A stretch of 64,000 nucleotides of DNA from assembly GCA_019775845.1 (NCBI GenBank), contig JADQAV010000007.1:390-64389 (forward strand). The letters are read 5' to 3'. This stretch comes from Myrmaecium sp. VS I D KN 1. Lineage: Eukaryota; Ascomycota; Dothideomycetes; Valsariales; Valsariaceae. The notes under the pieces were generated by a model. That model did no database searches. It saw only the letters and a program-made list of their open reading frames with translations, and had not been told where the DNA came from. Each line of letters opens with the position of its first letter. Positions within the stretch are counted from its first letter, which is position 1. This document shows positions 9,964 to 21,641 of this stretch, one piece after another. Position numbers and translations under genes: made by a program.

Positions 9964-11576
9964 GGCGTAGTCGAAGATTGGAGGTGAGGGTGATGTAATG
10001 TAATGTGGTATAAACTCTCAAGGTGCCTGGAGTGGTCAACGGGGCTGCCCTGCACCTGGCTGAACGGTTGCCTTGAGAATCAAGGAGGATAAGAGGGGGA
10101 GGAAGAGGAGAGCGCGACGGGGGAGAGCGAAGAGGAGGCCAGGTCCCGAACTGATGACATTCATGTGAGCGGGGAGGGGGGGGGGACAGCCCAGGCTCAC
10201 TCGAAGCTCTTATAAACCAGTCACATCGTCACATTGCTCTGCCCTTGGGGTAAACTCGGAACGCCCCGGCCCAGAGGATCAGAGGATCAGAGGATATCAG
10301 TCAATGGGGGATGGCATGCCATCTGGGAGCGGCGACCGCCTGTCCTCGTCAGGCGCCGGGGCCTTTCAACCGAGGGCGCGAGGGCATTCACATTGCCTCG
10401 ATTGGTGTTGGCTGGCCCTCGGTCCAAAGGGAGATAGACAGGTAAGGTTCGGCCCAGGTACTCCTACTAAATAGAAGGTGACTAACCGGGAGGCTTGGGA
10501 AGGAGGCGGGGGGTGGGGGTGGAGGGAAGTGGGGAATCGGGGGCCTGCGGGGCCTTCGGTTGGACGAAATGGAACCCTCCAGGGCTAAGGGAATGGAAGA
10601 GGAGGTCGGGGCGGGGCCGGCCAATCCCGCTGGCTCGGTTGCGGTCGTCCGTCAATCCGGCCATCAGTGGATTGCAGGTGATTAGGTAAATATTCCACCC
10701 CATGATTCAAGTCGAGAAGTAATTTATCCGTACCGTACATAGTACCTAGGAAAGGTGACGCGCTCTGTACAAGCAGGGAGACTCGCGGAGAGGAGATATC
10801 GAGCTTCACGTTCTGTTCTCCTTCATCTCCATCATCCCCTTCATCCCCTCCATCCCCTCCATCCCCCCCCATCAGCCGGTCCAACACCAACACACCTCTC
10901 TCCTGGACCTTACTAGTTATCTGATCGACCCGGGGGGTGTCCGCGAGCTGATCGCTGCCACTGCCTCTGATCGTGGCGGCGGGGGTACGGAGTACATACG
11001 TAGGTACATATGTACGTACTACATACATGTAATGTAACCATGACCCGGACCTCGGCTTGTTCGGCTGGAAGGCCAGAAACTCGCCCAGCTTCCTGACGCC
11101 TCACGCTAGCCTCCCCGCCTTACCTAGGCGATGACTCCGTCACTGCGCGTCACGGACAAGCGACGGCCAGCCTCGGTACGGAGTAGCGTGACTCACAAGA
11201 CCGATGGCGCACTGCACCCCAGAACCGTTTTCGCTAGGAGTAAATGCTTACATACGGCCACTGGTGCGAGCGATCTGGGCAGATAAATAATCTAGGCATG
11301 GAATTCGAGCACTTCCCGAGTGCGAGCAGCGGAGCCTCATGCTCAACACCGCCTATAGGCACTCAATCGCGCCCGTAGCCCGTCCCGGGTAGAGAAGAAC
11401 CTCGCTCCTCGGCACGGCGTACCGCCGGCATCTTAGGCCTTAAGCTGGCAGGTGGTCGCGCGAACGTTACCTGAGAAGTCGGGCGAAACTCCCTTGAAAG
11501 AGGACCAAGCGTGATATTATACATTATACTTTAGTATACCCAGAAGAGAATCCCGTTCTCTCCGACTCGTTCGTCC
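9964..11576. other. Long intergenic region upstream of icl1
   Basis: 1.6 kb with no convincing gene. It likely includes the icl1 promoter and the 3' flank of the PQ-loop gene. It holds a purine-rich stretch at 10080-10185, a TCCCC/ATCCCC repeat near 10825-10875, and two copies of TACGGAGTA (10986, 11177). The short open frames here are low-complexity. Confidence 0.5.
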
Positions 11577-12589
11577 TCACTCGTTGAGTAGAGCAGTCCG
11601 CTCGTCTGCTTCCGGCCCAGACGCGGTCACATGACTCCCGTGATTCGGCCCTTTGGCAGCATCGCTCCTCTCTTGTTTTCGGTCCCTGAGAGCAAAAGAT
11701 ATGGCCATGAGCAGCAGCACACCTTGCAACGTACCGGTCACGCAGAAGAGACCCCAAGAACTCCATCCGGACGGGCCCAGGCGCTTCGCAAGGCTACCAG
11801 CCCATACAAAACTACCAGGCGTCTGGATCAGCATCATGGTGATGCTCAAGCTCATAACATGCTTCATCTTCCAGGTGGTGTATATCTGTGGAAGATACTG
11901 CGCCGCCGCAAGGCATGTGCCCAAAACCCCAATGAACTCCGCCCACTGCTGAAGATGCTCCGGAAACCGATAGGAAAAGACTAGGGTCGAGATGAATGTC
12001 GCGACAAAGAAGACAACGGAAAATCCCAGCACCGCAAGTGCTTCCCGGAAAGTGGGTAGGTCGGGCTCATACGGATCGGAACCTCGCCTCGGAAAGAATA
12101 TTAGAAAAAGCATGAGACTGGTGTGCGTTAGTGGCTGTGATGTAAAGAAGTCGGCGTGCGTGGGAGCCCTCACATGGCAAAAAAGCATGTCCACTGGACA
12201 AAGATCTGGGCAACCCCGAGCAAGGCGGCCGCGCACGCAAAACCAGAGATCGTGCTGCAGCAACCCATGTCTTGCTGGCTGGCAGGTAAACTGAGGATAT
12301 TTGCAAGAGAAGCAGTCCCGGACACAGTGCCGAGCAGGACGAACATGGGGGAGAGGCCTTCGGAGGAGCGGCGGCTGATGATCTTCCAGTGCTGAGGTAG
12401 GTAGGAGATAAGAATCCCGAGGAGGATGAAGCTGCACGGCGGGTGTTAGTGGTTTCCGAGGGATCTGACAGGAAGTGAATGGTGGATGACGCACACGGAG
12501 AAAGAGAAGTTGGCGATGTCCGGAGACGCAAGCTCCTGACAACGGTCATCCCCAAAGAGGGCAACGACCTGACCTGTCTTCGAAGTCAT
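11577..12589 (-). CDS. PQ-loop repeat membrane protein
   Basis: Probable seven-helix transporter of the PQ-loop group, which includes lysosomal/vacuolar amino-acid exporters and related proteins. Three exons (12589-12495, 12431-12174, 12117-11577), with introns of 63 and 56 bp, give 297 residues. Two PQ-loop motifs are visible: LISYLPQHWKIISRRSSEGLS in the N-terminal half and AAQYLPQIYTTWKMKHVMSLS in the C-terminal half. The C-terminal 45 residues are polar and end ERTALLNE, where the acidic di-leucine-like ending could be a vacuolar sorting signal (inference). Substrate unknown. Confidence 0.9.
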
Positions 12590-13149
12590 GGCCGCTGATA
12601 TATGAAGATAGCTCCACGCTGTTGAGTGTAGTCGCGGGGATAGCGTAGATCAAGATCGAGCAGGGGCTGCCATGACAGCAGAGGATGTTGAGGAGATGGA
12701 GGTCGGCCTGCCCCCTGCGTCCTCGGACCTTATCCGGCCAGGAGCTTGGGGATCACCGAAGGTGCTTGGGCCAAGTAGACCCTGAGCCGAAACCTCAGGC
12801 ACCGGAACATCAGCCCTGTCAGATCCGACATGTAAGGCACTTAAATTATTACACCTAGGTACAGAGGTATTCGGTCGTCAGATCCCTGGAAAAATGGTCC
12901 AAACTCACGACTGAGCTCAAGGCTGTCTATTACTCCAGAATTCTGAGTGGAGCCGGTCTACGATTCTTGTTGGATATCTTGCGCTATCTCATCGAACCCA
13001 CCTCTAGAAGCACCATCTGTTGGTTCGAAGTCATCACGGCTTTCCCAGGCATGGGACTGAAAGCGCCCCTGCGCCCATTCCACCCCTGTGGTTAGTATAG
13101 AGAATTGCCTCGGTAGGCACTGCTCCAGTCCACAGCCCATGTGAAAGCT
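12590..13149. other. Intergenic: PQ-loop gene promoter and fsf1 3' flank
   Basis: 560 bp. A 60-codon minus-strand frame at 12958-13140 is protein-like in composition but has no recognised motif and lies just past the fsf1 stop. I do not call it a gene. Confidence 0.4.
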
Positions 13150-14397
13150 TTAGATGCCACGATTGAACTCCACCAGCCCGTCCCTCCCTCCGCGCTCATG
13201 GAATTCCTTCTCGAGGAGCTTCGCACTAATCGACTGGCGCTGGGGAAACACTGCCAGCGCTAGGGGAAGCGCCACGAAGGACGTTGCCAGGATAAGCCCC
13301 AGGTTGACAGGAGTGACCATCCGTGGCCTTTGCTTCAGCCATTCCTTCCTCTGGAGCCTCATCAAAATGAGAGGCGGTAGCACCATAATTGGCGTGGCAT
13401 TGACCACGCGGCTCACTGCCGTCTCTCCAACTGCTATTGTAGCGGCCGTCTTGCTCTTCCCGAGACTCTTGACCTCCATCTCTCCACGTTCAACCTTGGC
13501 CTTGTCCTCGTCGCTGAGGACGGGATAGACGTCGATACCCTTGCGAATTTCCTCGCCGCGCATGAGGAAGACGTTGAGAACACCAGCGCCTGCTACAGCA
13601 GCGAATGGGACGAGCCGAGATAGAGTTGTACGAGTGGTAGGAGAGATGTTCTTCAGACGAGGAACGACGGCGTTCAGTCCAAGAGCGACACCGCATGAGG
13701 CGCTCACGGCGAGCAGGTACGACTGGATGATGCCTTTGGTCGAGAGTGGTGTCGATTTGTTTGCATTCGAGTAGTTGACGGCGACATTAAGGGATTGATT
13801 GGCAATCTGCCAGCCGGCAGTGCCAACCGTTCCAAGACCCGGAGTGAGCATGCCCGCTGTGACGATCAAGTTGGAAAGGACATAGCAGGACATGCGAAAA
13901 GGGAGGAAGACTGGTTCACCGGTGTCTAGACGTGCGCCGAACCGTGAGCTTTCCGGGATGCCAAACATGACGGTGGATGATCTGCTCCCTCACCTGGATG
14001 AAGTGTGGAGTCAATGACTTTCTTCGCTTTCCAGAGGTCCGGCGTCATCTCCCTCAGCCTCCCTTGCTTGTAGGCGGTGACCAGCTGCTTCGCGTGTTCC
14101 AGCCCGGACTTCGACGTGAAAAGCGTCCTGTAGGATCCTTCACGTTAGCAAGACCGACCGCGAAGGTGCTGCTGCTGCTCCTTGTTGCTGTTGTGCGCAA
14201 GGACAGAAGCCGCTCGTAGAGCGCAAGATCAGCGACGGGTACTCACCACGCCCCCATCACACAGGAATCGTGGCGCACTGCGAATGTCCTCACCTAGGGT
14301 CTGAAATGTCGGCGGCATGCCTCACGCGTCCCCAGTAGGTGTTGAGATCATATTGGGACGCGGGAAGATCGCGAGTGCCTGGCAAGGCGGCCGTCAT
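13150..14397 (-). CDS. fsf1: Sideroflexin, mitochondrial serine/amino-acid transporter
   Basis: Inner-membrane carrier for serine and related amino acids feeding mitochondrial one-carbon metabolism. Three exons (about 14397-14293, 14127-13994, 13925-13150) join to 337 residues. The protein begins MTAALPGTRDLPASQYDLNT, matching family N-termini. The signature HPDTGEP is split by the second intron (13926-13993), and NQSLNVAVNYSNAN is the second family motif. An in-frame ATG at 13968 lies inside that intron and is not the start. The exon 1 donor position is uncertain by one base. The length is normal for the family. The gene is divergent from the mannosyltransferase gene. Confidence 0.95.
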
Positions 14398-14749
14398 TGC
14401 GCGGGGCTCTCTCGCTGCGGATGAGCGCGGAGGAACAACGAAGGAGCGGCGTAGGACTGAAGATGAGAACTGTTGACTTGCGACTCGATGGCATGTGGAT
14501 CATCGCGACCGACTGACTTTTGTGGGCGAGCACGGCCCAGGCAGGCGGTGGGACGCCATTCTTGCCTCAGGCAGGATTAGGGGTCGCCATCTATTGTCCT
14601 TGTGTTCGGTTTCTCGTGAGCCCCGTGAGCCTGCCACAGGTAATCCCCCCGGACCGCGAGACTCCAGGCCTCCTGCACGCCGACGAGGAATCCAGCTGAC
14701 ACTCTAACCCCGGGTCCGTTTCTGTCGTCCTCCGCGAGGGAACCATAAC
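14398..14749. promoter_or_regulatory. Divergent promoter, fsf1 / mnn11-like
   Basis: 352 bp shared by two divergent genes. GC-rich; no clear TATA box or known site was found. Confidence 0.4.
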
Positions 14750-15786
14750 ATGCATTTCGCTCTGCCTCCGCGCAAGACGTCGCAGCCTCCGCCATACGCC
14801 CTGCGCTCCTCCCGCGGGCCCCTCCTCCGCCGTTCCAGGCTTCAGCACCTGCTTCTCTTCGCCGTGGGCGCCATTGGCTTCATCTGGCTCCTTTCCCGTC
14901 TCCTAAGCGGGCCTGGGGAGGACGCTGTTCCCGCCGGCACCCCTCCCGTCGTCATCGTGACTGTGATCGACCCAAAGCATGACTCGTCTTTCATCGAGAA
15001 GATCAAGGAAAACCGGATCGCCTATGCGAAGCGCCATGGATACACGACCTTTTTCCCTAAGAATACCGATTATGATCTCGGCGACTCAACGCCTTTATCC
15101 TGGTCGAAAATTCCGGCCCTCCGCCACGCCATGACCTTGAACCCCCATAGCACTTGGTTTTGGTATCTCGACAGCACCGCCCTGATCATGCAACCGTCTA
15201 TCAGCCTTGAGGAGCACATCACGACAAAAGAAAAGCTTGAGTCCCTCATGGTGGTGAACCAGCCGGTAGTACCGCCGGACAGCGTCATTAAGACCTTTGC
15301 GCACCTGAAAGGTGACAGGATTGATCTGGTCGTTTCTCAGGACCAACACGGCCTTTGCGACACTGGCTTTCTAGTCCGGCGGGGAGAGTGGGCTAAGTAT
15401 TTCTTGGATGCTTGGTTCGACCCGCTATATCGTAGTTACAACTTCCAGAAGGCGGAAGCACATGCCCTTGAGCACATCGTCCAGTCAGTGGCTCGAATCA
15501 CTCGCATATCACAAGATGGGTGCTAACCAATCTCTTGTCCAGGTGGCACGGTACGATCCTTGCAAAGCTTGCCTTGATTCCTCAGCGCCTATTCAACGCC
15601 TACGCCGTCCCTAAAACCAAGGACGAGCAGGGTATCATCGCAGAAGAAAGCAGATATCAAGAGGGTGATTTCATCGCCGCTTTCCCTGGTTGCGACAAAG
15701 CTCCCGAGAGGTTCGGCGAGGAGCGCCGCAGCTGCGAGACAGAGATGGGACCGTATCTGAAAAAGCTGGCCATACAATCAGCCTGA
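14750..15786 (+). CDS. mnn11: GT34 alpha-1,6-mannosyltransferase, Mnn11-like
   Basis: Type II Golgi enzyme of the Gma12/Mnn10 family that extends N-glycan mannose outer chains in the M-Pol II complex. Two exons (14750-15483, 15543-15786) and a 59-bp intron with a GCTAAC branch-like site give 325 residues. A basic cytosolic tail is followed by a membrane anchor at residues 33-52. The catalytic domain shows ENRIAYAKRHGYTTFF, WSKIPALRHAM and WYLDSTALIM, the last placing the DXD-type acidic site. Mnn11 is preferred over Mnn10 on remembered similarity; the family is certain, the paralogue less so. Confidence 0.87.
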
Positions 15787-16330
15787 CCGGACTACGTCTC
15801 TATCCAAATCGTCGAAAGGATTGGGTTTTTCACAATCTGCTGGGCTCGCCCGTTCAGTAGTGCTAAGCGGAAGCCCGTGGAGACCTCACGGGCTTGGTTT
15901 ACTCGAGCCGCGTTCGTTTGATGCGTAACGGGACGTTGATTTCATTCAAGAGCGCTATATTTGCCCTTGCGATTCTATTATCTCCTACGGGAGACGTTAC
16001 GGTTTGGTTCGGTAGTACGGCGGAGCATGGGCGTAAGTTACGGCGTTATGTTCCCGCAAAGGTTCTCGGAATACATTTTATTATGATAGAGCCAACGCTG
16101 GCAAACAAAACCGTAGGCTATATGGGTATATTTGGCGTTGACTAAGTGACTTTGAGAGGAGCGCGTTCTTCTGTGGGCATTCGTAGATGCTGCTTACTTG
16201 CAGGGACAGCAAAACCAACGGCCGAATGGGGCATCACCTTATCTCATAAATCAGACTCCCCTTTGCCGACAGTAGTATTCTGCAGACACTAGACCCCATC
16301 TAGCAGAAAACTGAACACTATCGTAGGGGC

Positions 16331-16617
16331 GTCTGAGAGCAAATGGTCGCAGTTTTGGTGGTACTCGAACAACTAAGATATATTTTTTGATACTTAAACG
16401 CGTCGCACCCCAGGCCTAATAGTCTAATAAAGGCGCTGGCGGATGCATTTAAATCTCTAGAATACGAAGTTTATATATATATATATATATATTAAAAGAA
16501 CCCGCAGGCTTAATTTAATATCGAAGTATCGGCTTAAAAATAAGGCGTTGATCTGGGTACTCTGACAACTTTCAAGATTTTGGTAGGGGAAAAATTGGCG
16601 ACTATTTGCCCTCAGAC
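16331..16617. mobile_element. Possible non-autonomous DNA transposon (MITE-like)
   Basis: The ends form an imperfect inverted repeat. The left end GTCTGAGAGCAAATGGTCGC (16331-16350) matches the reverse complement of the right end (16598-16617) at 18 of 20 positions. Inside both ends a 15-bp word GGTACTCnnACAACT repeats directly at 16360-16374 and 16556-16570. The 287-bp core is AT-rich with a TA run and no coding frame. TA dinucleotides lie near both outer edges, but an exact target-site duplication is not clear. The layout fits a Tc1/mariner-pogo-type MITE; the superfamily is inference. Confidence 0.55.
16472..16492. repeat. TA microsatellite
   Basis: About ten TA units in the middle of the inverted-repeat element. 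Confidence 0.95.
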
Positions 16618-17002
16618 CCTCGTACAGCTTTTACAAAATCAGCCGCTAGAGCCTACTCAGGGAAAGCGTGGCCACGATTTATAGCACTCACCACCACCAC
16701 TGACGACAACGAGGGTCTGAGCCACTGAGATAAGCATCACCAAGCGTTTGTATTTAGGTGCGACGGTTTCCCCGTAATCTTGGGAAATCTGGACTTATGC
16801 CGTCTCATGTTACCCCACCGCATCAGCATGTGAACGCATCTCTGACGGCCTTGCCATGCCCGCTCAGTCATTATAATCGTACAGATCGTCCCTTCCGTCC
16901 CGTCTCACCGGTGCCCTTTGCTCCGCACCTCCGCATCTCCGCGCTCCGCGTCGCCGACGTGAAGCTTCCGCGGAAGCGAAGCTTACCGCGACTCTGAGCA
17001 GG

Positions 17003-18760
17003 ATGACTCGGCGCATTGTATGGAGCAGACGCAAAACGATACCGTTAAGGACAGGGCCATGGTTAATTATTCATAGGTTCGCACGGGCATTCAGCTCGCC
17101 ATTCTAATGACCACCGTTCTCATACTGGTCTTCTTCCTCGACAACCGATACCGCGTACTCCCGCAATCTATCCACTCTCATCTTCCGATTCACCATGAAG
17201 GCCTCGTCATAACCGATATTACAGTCACCACCTGCTCTTCTCTCAACCCTCTGTCCTCCTGCAAGCTCGACGATGCCACGTGGCATCGTATCGAGAAGGA
17301 CCTCTATCTGAATACAGGTTGGGTGTCCGCAGCCTATGTACACGTCCAACGGAAGCGGGAGGAGGAGCTACGCCCTGAGGATAAGGTCGTGATAGACGTC
17401 CGCGTTGGGAAGCTGGATCCCACTTTGGGTGAAAAGGGGCAGGCAAAGGAGCAGTGGGAGATGAGACCAGCTGGAATCTGGCTCAAACGCTCGCCGAAGC
17501 GTCACGATATTGATTCAAATCAGGTGGTCACAGCGGTGGATGTTCTGTTTGGAGCCGACGCGGTGGAACCACGTCCTGGATGGGAGATCCGTGATCGCCC
17601 GTTGTTGTTCGATACTTCAGGCGAGGTGCAGGAGGCTCGACTCAGTATCCGGAGAGGCCAACCACAGAAAGTGGAGAAACCGGTTCCGAGGATTAGAAAG
17701 GATGGGAAATTCAAGATTCTTCAGGTGTCGGATCTACATTTGGCCACAGGGTTAGGGGTGTGCCGAGACCCGGAACCAAAGGAGCATAACGGAGGGCAGT
17801 GTGATGCCGACACAAGAACGCTGGAGTTCGTCGGTCGTATCCTTGACGACGAGAAACCGGATCTTGTGGTGCTATCTGGAGACCAGGTTAACGGCGAAAC
17901 AGCTCCTGACACTCAGAGTGTATGCACCGTAACCTCCTTTCTGTTTCGCTTACTCACTGTATCTCTAGGCCATTTTCAAATTCGCTGAACTGCTCATCAC
18001 CCGTCGCATTCCCTACGCTGCGATATTCGGCAATCACGACGATGAAGGCAATCTCCCGCGGCATGCGCAGATGGATTTACTGGAGTCCCTCCCATACTCA
18101 CTCTCCACCGCCGGCCCGAATACCATCGAAGGCGTGGGCAACTACTACGTCGAAATCCTCGCGCATTCCAGCCAGCATTCCGCTCTTACGCTCTACCTTC
18201 TCGACACCCACTCCTATTCCCCGGACGAGCACAAGTACAAGGGCTATGACTGGATCAAGCCTAAGCAGATCCAGTGGTTCAAGGACACGGTCAACATGTT
18301 ACAAGAGAAGCATCGGAGGTATACACATATACATCTCGACATGGCGTTTCTTCATATCCCGCTTCCAGAGCTCCGCGATCAGGAGAACGATATTGTCGGG
18401 GACTGGAGGGAAGGGGTGACGGCGCCGGGGTTCAATTCGCACTTCAAAGATGCGCTGGTCGAGGCGGGCGTGCTGACTGTGGGTGTGGGGCATGATCATG
18501 CGAACGAGTACTGTGCGCTTTCGAAGACGAAGGAGGGGAAACCGGAATTGTGGATGTGCTATGCGGGTGGTAGTGGATTCGGCGGGTACGGCGGATACGG
18601 CGGCTTCTTGAGGAAGGTGAGGGTGTGGGAGGTCGATGCAAATGAGGCTAGCATCAGGACGTGGAAAAGTGCGGAATGGGCGGAGGAGGGCAAGCTCAGC
18701 GAGAAGATTGATGAGATGATGGCGGTGGAGGGAGGCAGGGTAGTAGGAAAAAGAGAGTGA
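17003..18760 (+). CDS. dcr2: Calcineurin-like phosphoesterase, Dcr2 type
   Basis: Metallophosphatase related to yeast Dcr2, which acts in cell-cycle entry and in dampening the unfolded-protein response. Three exons (17003-17017, 17077-17919, 17969-18760; introns 59 and 49 bp) give 549 residues. The first coding exon has only five codons, MTRRI; it joins VRTGIQLAILMTTVLILVFF, restoring a membrane anchor like that of known Dcr2 proteins. Metal-binding motifs follow: QVSDLHL, VVLSGDQVN, FGNHDDEGN and VGHDHANEY. A Gly-rich GGSGFGGYGGYGG stretch precedes the C-terminus. The ATG at 17107 is a possible but less likely start. Confidence 0.9.
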
Positions 18761-19356
18761 CCGGCGCTGAACAAAGCCTGAAAGAAAGAGGTCGACCTTG
18801 GTAGCCGTTCACCAGACTGTACGATGGCTAGAGCGACCGATCAGTGCAGTTTGATCTCCTTCATCGCGTTTGGCTCTGGGATAACGTTCTGATGGTGTGC
18901 ACTACTCATACGACGAGCGACATACATGAACGATCTGACGCTCGAGATCAAACCGTAGTTGTATACCTCGGTGGGATGGATGGGATCGCCGAGGCTCAGG
19001 AACGCTTTGAGTGATCCTCGAGGCCTGCATTACCTTGGTAGGTACCTTAGGTAAGTATTTATGTCCCTTCTGACCGTGCAGAAAGCAGGGTGTCACGGCG
19101 GTGGGTGTCTACCTCGTACGGAGTAAATGTGTCTACCACAGACGGTGCCTAAGGCACCCACTCTTGGGCGGATTAATAATAATACTACTAGTAAGGTAGT
19201 CCGAGTCCGAGCCCTGACATGCCAACCTCGGGCCCGTCTCTCTCACTTGCCGCTGCTCCTGTTTACCGTACCGTGTCAGCGACCACTCTCGCCTCAATAT
19301 GTTTTGGCTGCGCGAACAGTACATCCTGTAGTGCGTTGCCACCCCTTTCCGCGGCA
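18761..19356. other. Intergenic: dcr2 3' flank and hem25 promoter
   Basis: 596 bp without a supported gene. TACGGAGTA occurs at 19117-19125, and GGTA/TACC words cluster at 19030-19060. Confidence 0.4.
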
Positions 19357-20423
19357 ATGTCCAATGGCGGCCAATCGCGCTCGTCTTCTTACTGTACGTC
19401 ATAGTGTGGCTGCGCAGCTCACAAACCAACTCCTGCTCGCCTTGGATCCGGAATATCTAACACCATGTACCCTCTCTGCTCTTAGTCCACTTCGCTGCTG
19501 GCTTGAGCTCCGGTGTCCTCTCTGCAATTCTTCTTCAGCCGGCCGACCTCCTCAAAACTCGCATCCAGCAGTCCCGCTCGAGCACGCTCTCGGCGACCCT
19601 CCGCGACATCCTCAACAGCCCGCATCCCGTCCGGCAACTATGGAGAGGAACCACACCGTCCACGCTACGCACGGGCTTCGGCTCCGCGCTCTACTTCACG
19701 ACACTGAATGCTCTCCGGCAGAGTGTCGCGAAAGCTGCGCTTCTATCGCAGGGTAGCCCAGAAGCAGCCCCAGTTGGCCCGTCCCATTCCTCTAGCTTGC
19801 CCAAGCTCTCCAACACTGCGAACCTGGTCACCGGCGCCGTGGCCCGCAGCTTCGCCGGTTTCGTCATGATGCCGATTACGGTGATCAAAGTACGGTACGA
19901 AAGTTCGTTCTACAATTACAACAGTCTCCTCAGCGCCGGGCGATCCATACTTGCCACGGACGGGGTACGAGGATTCTTCGCTGGATTCGGAGCGACCACT
20001 GTACGGGATGCGCCGTATGCAGGGTTGTACGTGCTTTTCTATGAACAAAGCAAGCGTAGGCTGAGTCGATGGGCGGGCACACCGCGGAACACCGGGAAGA
20101 TTGGCAGCGAGGCGGGCAATGATGCCATATCGTCCCGTCAGGCTGCCATCATCAACTTCGGCTCTGGAGTCATTGCGGCGGGGCTGGGGACCACGCTGAC
20201 CAACCCTTTCGATGCAATCAAGACTAGGATTCAGCTCATGCCGCACAAGTACGGAAACATGCTGCTGGCGGCCAGGTTGATCGTGAGGGAGGACGGCCCG
20301 AGAGCTCTGTTTGACGGACTGGGTTTACGGATCGCACGGAAGGCGATGGCGAGCGCGTTGGCTTGGACGGTGTATGAGGAACTGATCCGCAGGGCCGAAG
20401 TTCGCGCTGTCGGGTCGGCATAG
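19357..20423 (+). CDS. hem25: Mitochondrial glycine carrier Hem25 (SLC25A38 type)
   Basis: Inner-membrane carrier that imports glycine for the first step of haem synthesis. Two exons (19357-19393, 19486-20423) and a 92-bp intron give 324 residues. All three carrier repeats have the PX[DE]XX[KR] signature: [16 protein letters not shown] (degenerate middle copy) and PFDAIKTR. The start [20 protein letters not shown] joins directly to the first repeat. Length and motif spacing are normal. The flavour Hem25 rather than another SLC25 member is from remembered sequence ([34 protein letters not shown]). Confidence 0.92.
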
Positions 20424-20817
20424 CTTACGCAAAGACGATTCGATAGCTGTACGATCACAAGTAGGGGCTTTATGTAAGATATGGGTGTTCCGACAGCTCT
20501 CCCGAGCCATGGCTTCACGTTTTTCTGCCTACGATCAACGCTCCACCATAGCCTCGGGGGGAGTCATCGCAACCCTCCATTGATCATGTACACACACACA
20601 CACACAGCTTCGCTGTGCTAGTCGGTCATTGGGGTTTCGTAGGCCTGGGTGCCAGAGGCTGGATCACTGGCCCATATACAAATCATATACCAGGCAGCGA
20701 GGCACGAAGGTTACCTCCGGCATCGGGCGGTAGATGCCCTTGCCCAGTCGTTGCCTTAGTCTTCTGTCAGCCAACCGCGATTACTCAATGCATGCACTGC
20801 ACGACCACGGCTTCCAG
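20424..20817. other. Convergent 3' flanks of hem25 and thi80
   Basis: 394 bp. It holds a CA microsatellite at about 20590-20607 and no gene. Confidence 0.5.
20590..20607. repeat. CA microsatellite
   Basis: About nine CA units between two convergent genes. Confidence 0.95.
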
Positions 20818-21641
20818 CTATTCATCTGTTGATTCTACCTTCCTCTCTATCGTGAACAGGACATGCGCGTCCGTATCTACCTGCACGACCTCCTCAACGA
20901 CGTGGTTGCTTGTGCTTACTCGCCCGCCCATCTCCGTCCGCCAGTGGGCCACGTCCCACTCTAAACCGCATGTAGAGATGACCGCAGGCCCGTAAAGGGG
21001 AAGGATCCCCACGTTGGGCGTGAAACAGCCGCGCTCCTTAGAGGTGTGGATGGCATTCCGGCCCTTTCGCAGGATGAATGACACGCTGCGTTCCGAGAAG
21101 AGCCAGAGTCGCATGCCAGGATGCCTCGCCTGCTCACGCATCATCTCATGAACCAGACCAAGTCCTTGATCCACGCGGCCGGCGAGCGTGCCGAAGATGG
21201 CCACCTCGGACGCCCCTCGATCACTGGTTAGCTGGATGGCTTTCCCAAAATCGGTGCTCTCCTGGTCCCGATCCCTCGAGATGGCGACGCCGTGCGCGCG
21301 ATAGTATTCTCTCACATCCGCTCTCAAGGAGTCCAGGTCCCCATGGATCCTGCTAGGAAGCTATCATGGATCAATACGCTTAGCCAGCATCGAAGGAGGA
21401 GGCACCCTTTGTGAACTCTTACAAATTCCGCCCGACGGTCCCGGTTGGGTCCGCGGAGCATGTCGTGCAGACGATTGGCTCCTCCATCGGCGCACAGGCG
21501 GTACTGTGCGTGCTGCCAGATCTTCTCGAACAATTCGAAGTCGCTTATAGGTTGATTAAGAATGATCAGAGCAGGCTCTGTCCAACCTGCCAGCCTCTCG
21601 GGGCTGAAGAATTTCGCCGGCCAAAACTCAGACTGCTCCAT
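20818..21641 (-). CDS. thi80: Thiamine pyrophosphokinase
   Basis: Transfers pyrophosphate from ATP to thiamine, making the cofactor thiamine diphosphate. Two exons (21641-21406 and 21349-20818) give 255 residues. The intron (21350-21405, donor GTGCCT, acceptor AGCAG) was chosen because it restores the substrate-site motif IHGDLDSLRADVREYY. An alternative acceptor three bases upstream would add one residue. Other family motifs are RLCADGGANRL, QESTDFGKAI and FGTLAGRVDQGL. The donor is unusual, so this junction is less sure than the gene itself. Divergent from coq7. No TPP riboswitch-like sequence was found nearby. Confidence 0.93.

Larger units (their letters stand above)
15787..17002. other. 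Intergenic region with a small repeat element
   Basis: 1.2 kb between co-oriented genes. It contains the inverted-repeat element at 16331-16617 and its TA microsatellite. An 83-codon frame at 15894-16145 has no recognised motif and is not called. Confidence 0.5.

Noticed and set aside
10617-10629. CCGN7CCG (AcuK/AcuM-type) word upstream of icl1
   Set aside because: One copy is expected by chance in a GC-rich 1.6-kb region, and icl1 is mainly known as a FacB target.
11250-11480. Possible 5S rRNA start (ACATACGGCCA)
   Set aside because: Only the first 11 bases resemble fungal 5S; the internal control regions and the rest do not.
12958-13140. 60-codon frame just past the fsf1 stop
   Set aside because: Composition is protein-like, but there is no motif, no clear promoter and no splice into a neighbour.
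13926-13993. ATG at 13968 as the sideroflexin start
   Set aside because: It lies inside an intron that splits the family motif HPDTGEP; upstream exons supply the true N-terminus.
15894-16145. 83-codon plus-strand frame
   Set aside because: No recognised domain and it lies in AT-rich spacer; length is within chance.
16722-16740. CTGAGATAAGCATCACC resembling part of a TPP riboswitch
   Set aside because: The other conserved arms are missing and the nearest gene is not a thiamine gene.
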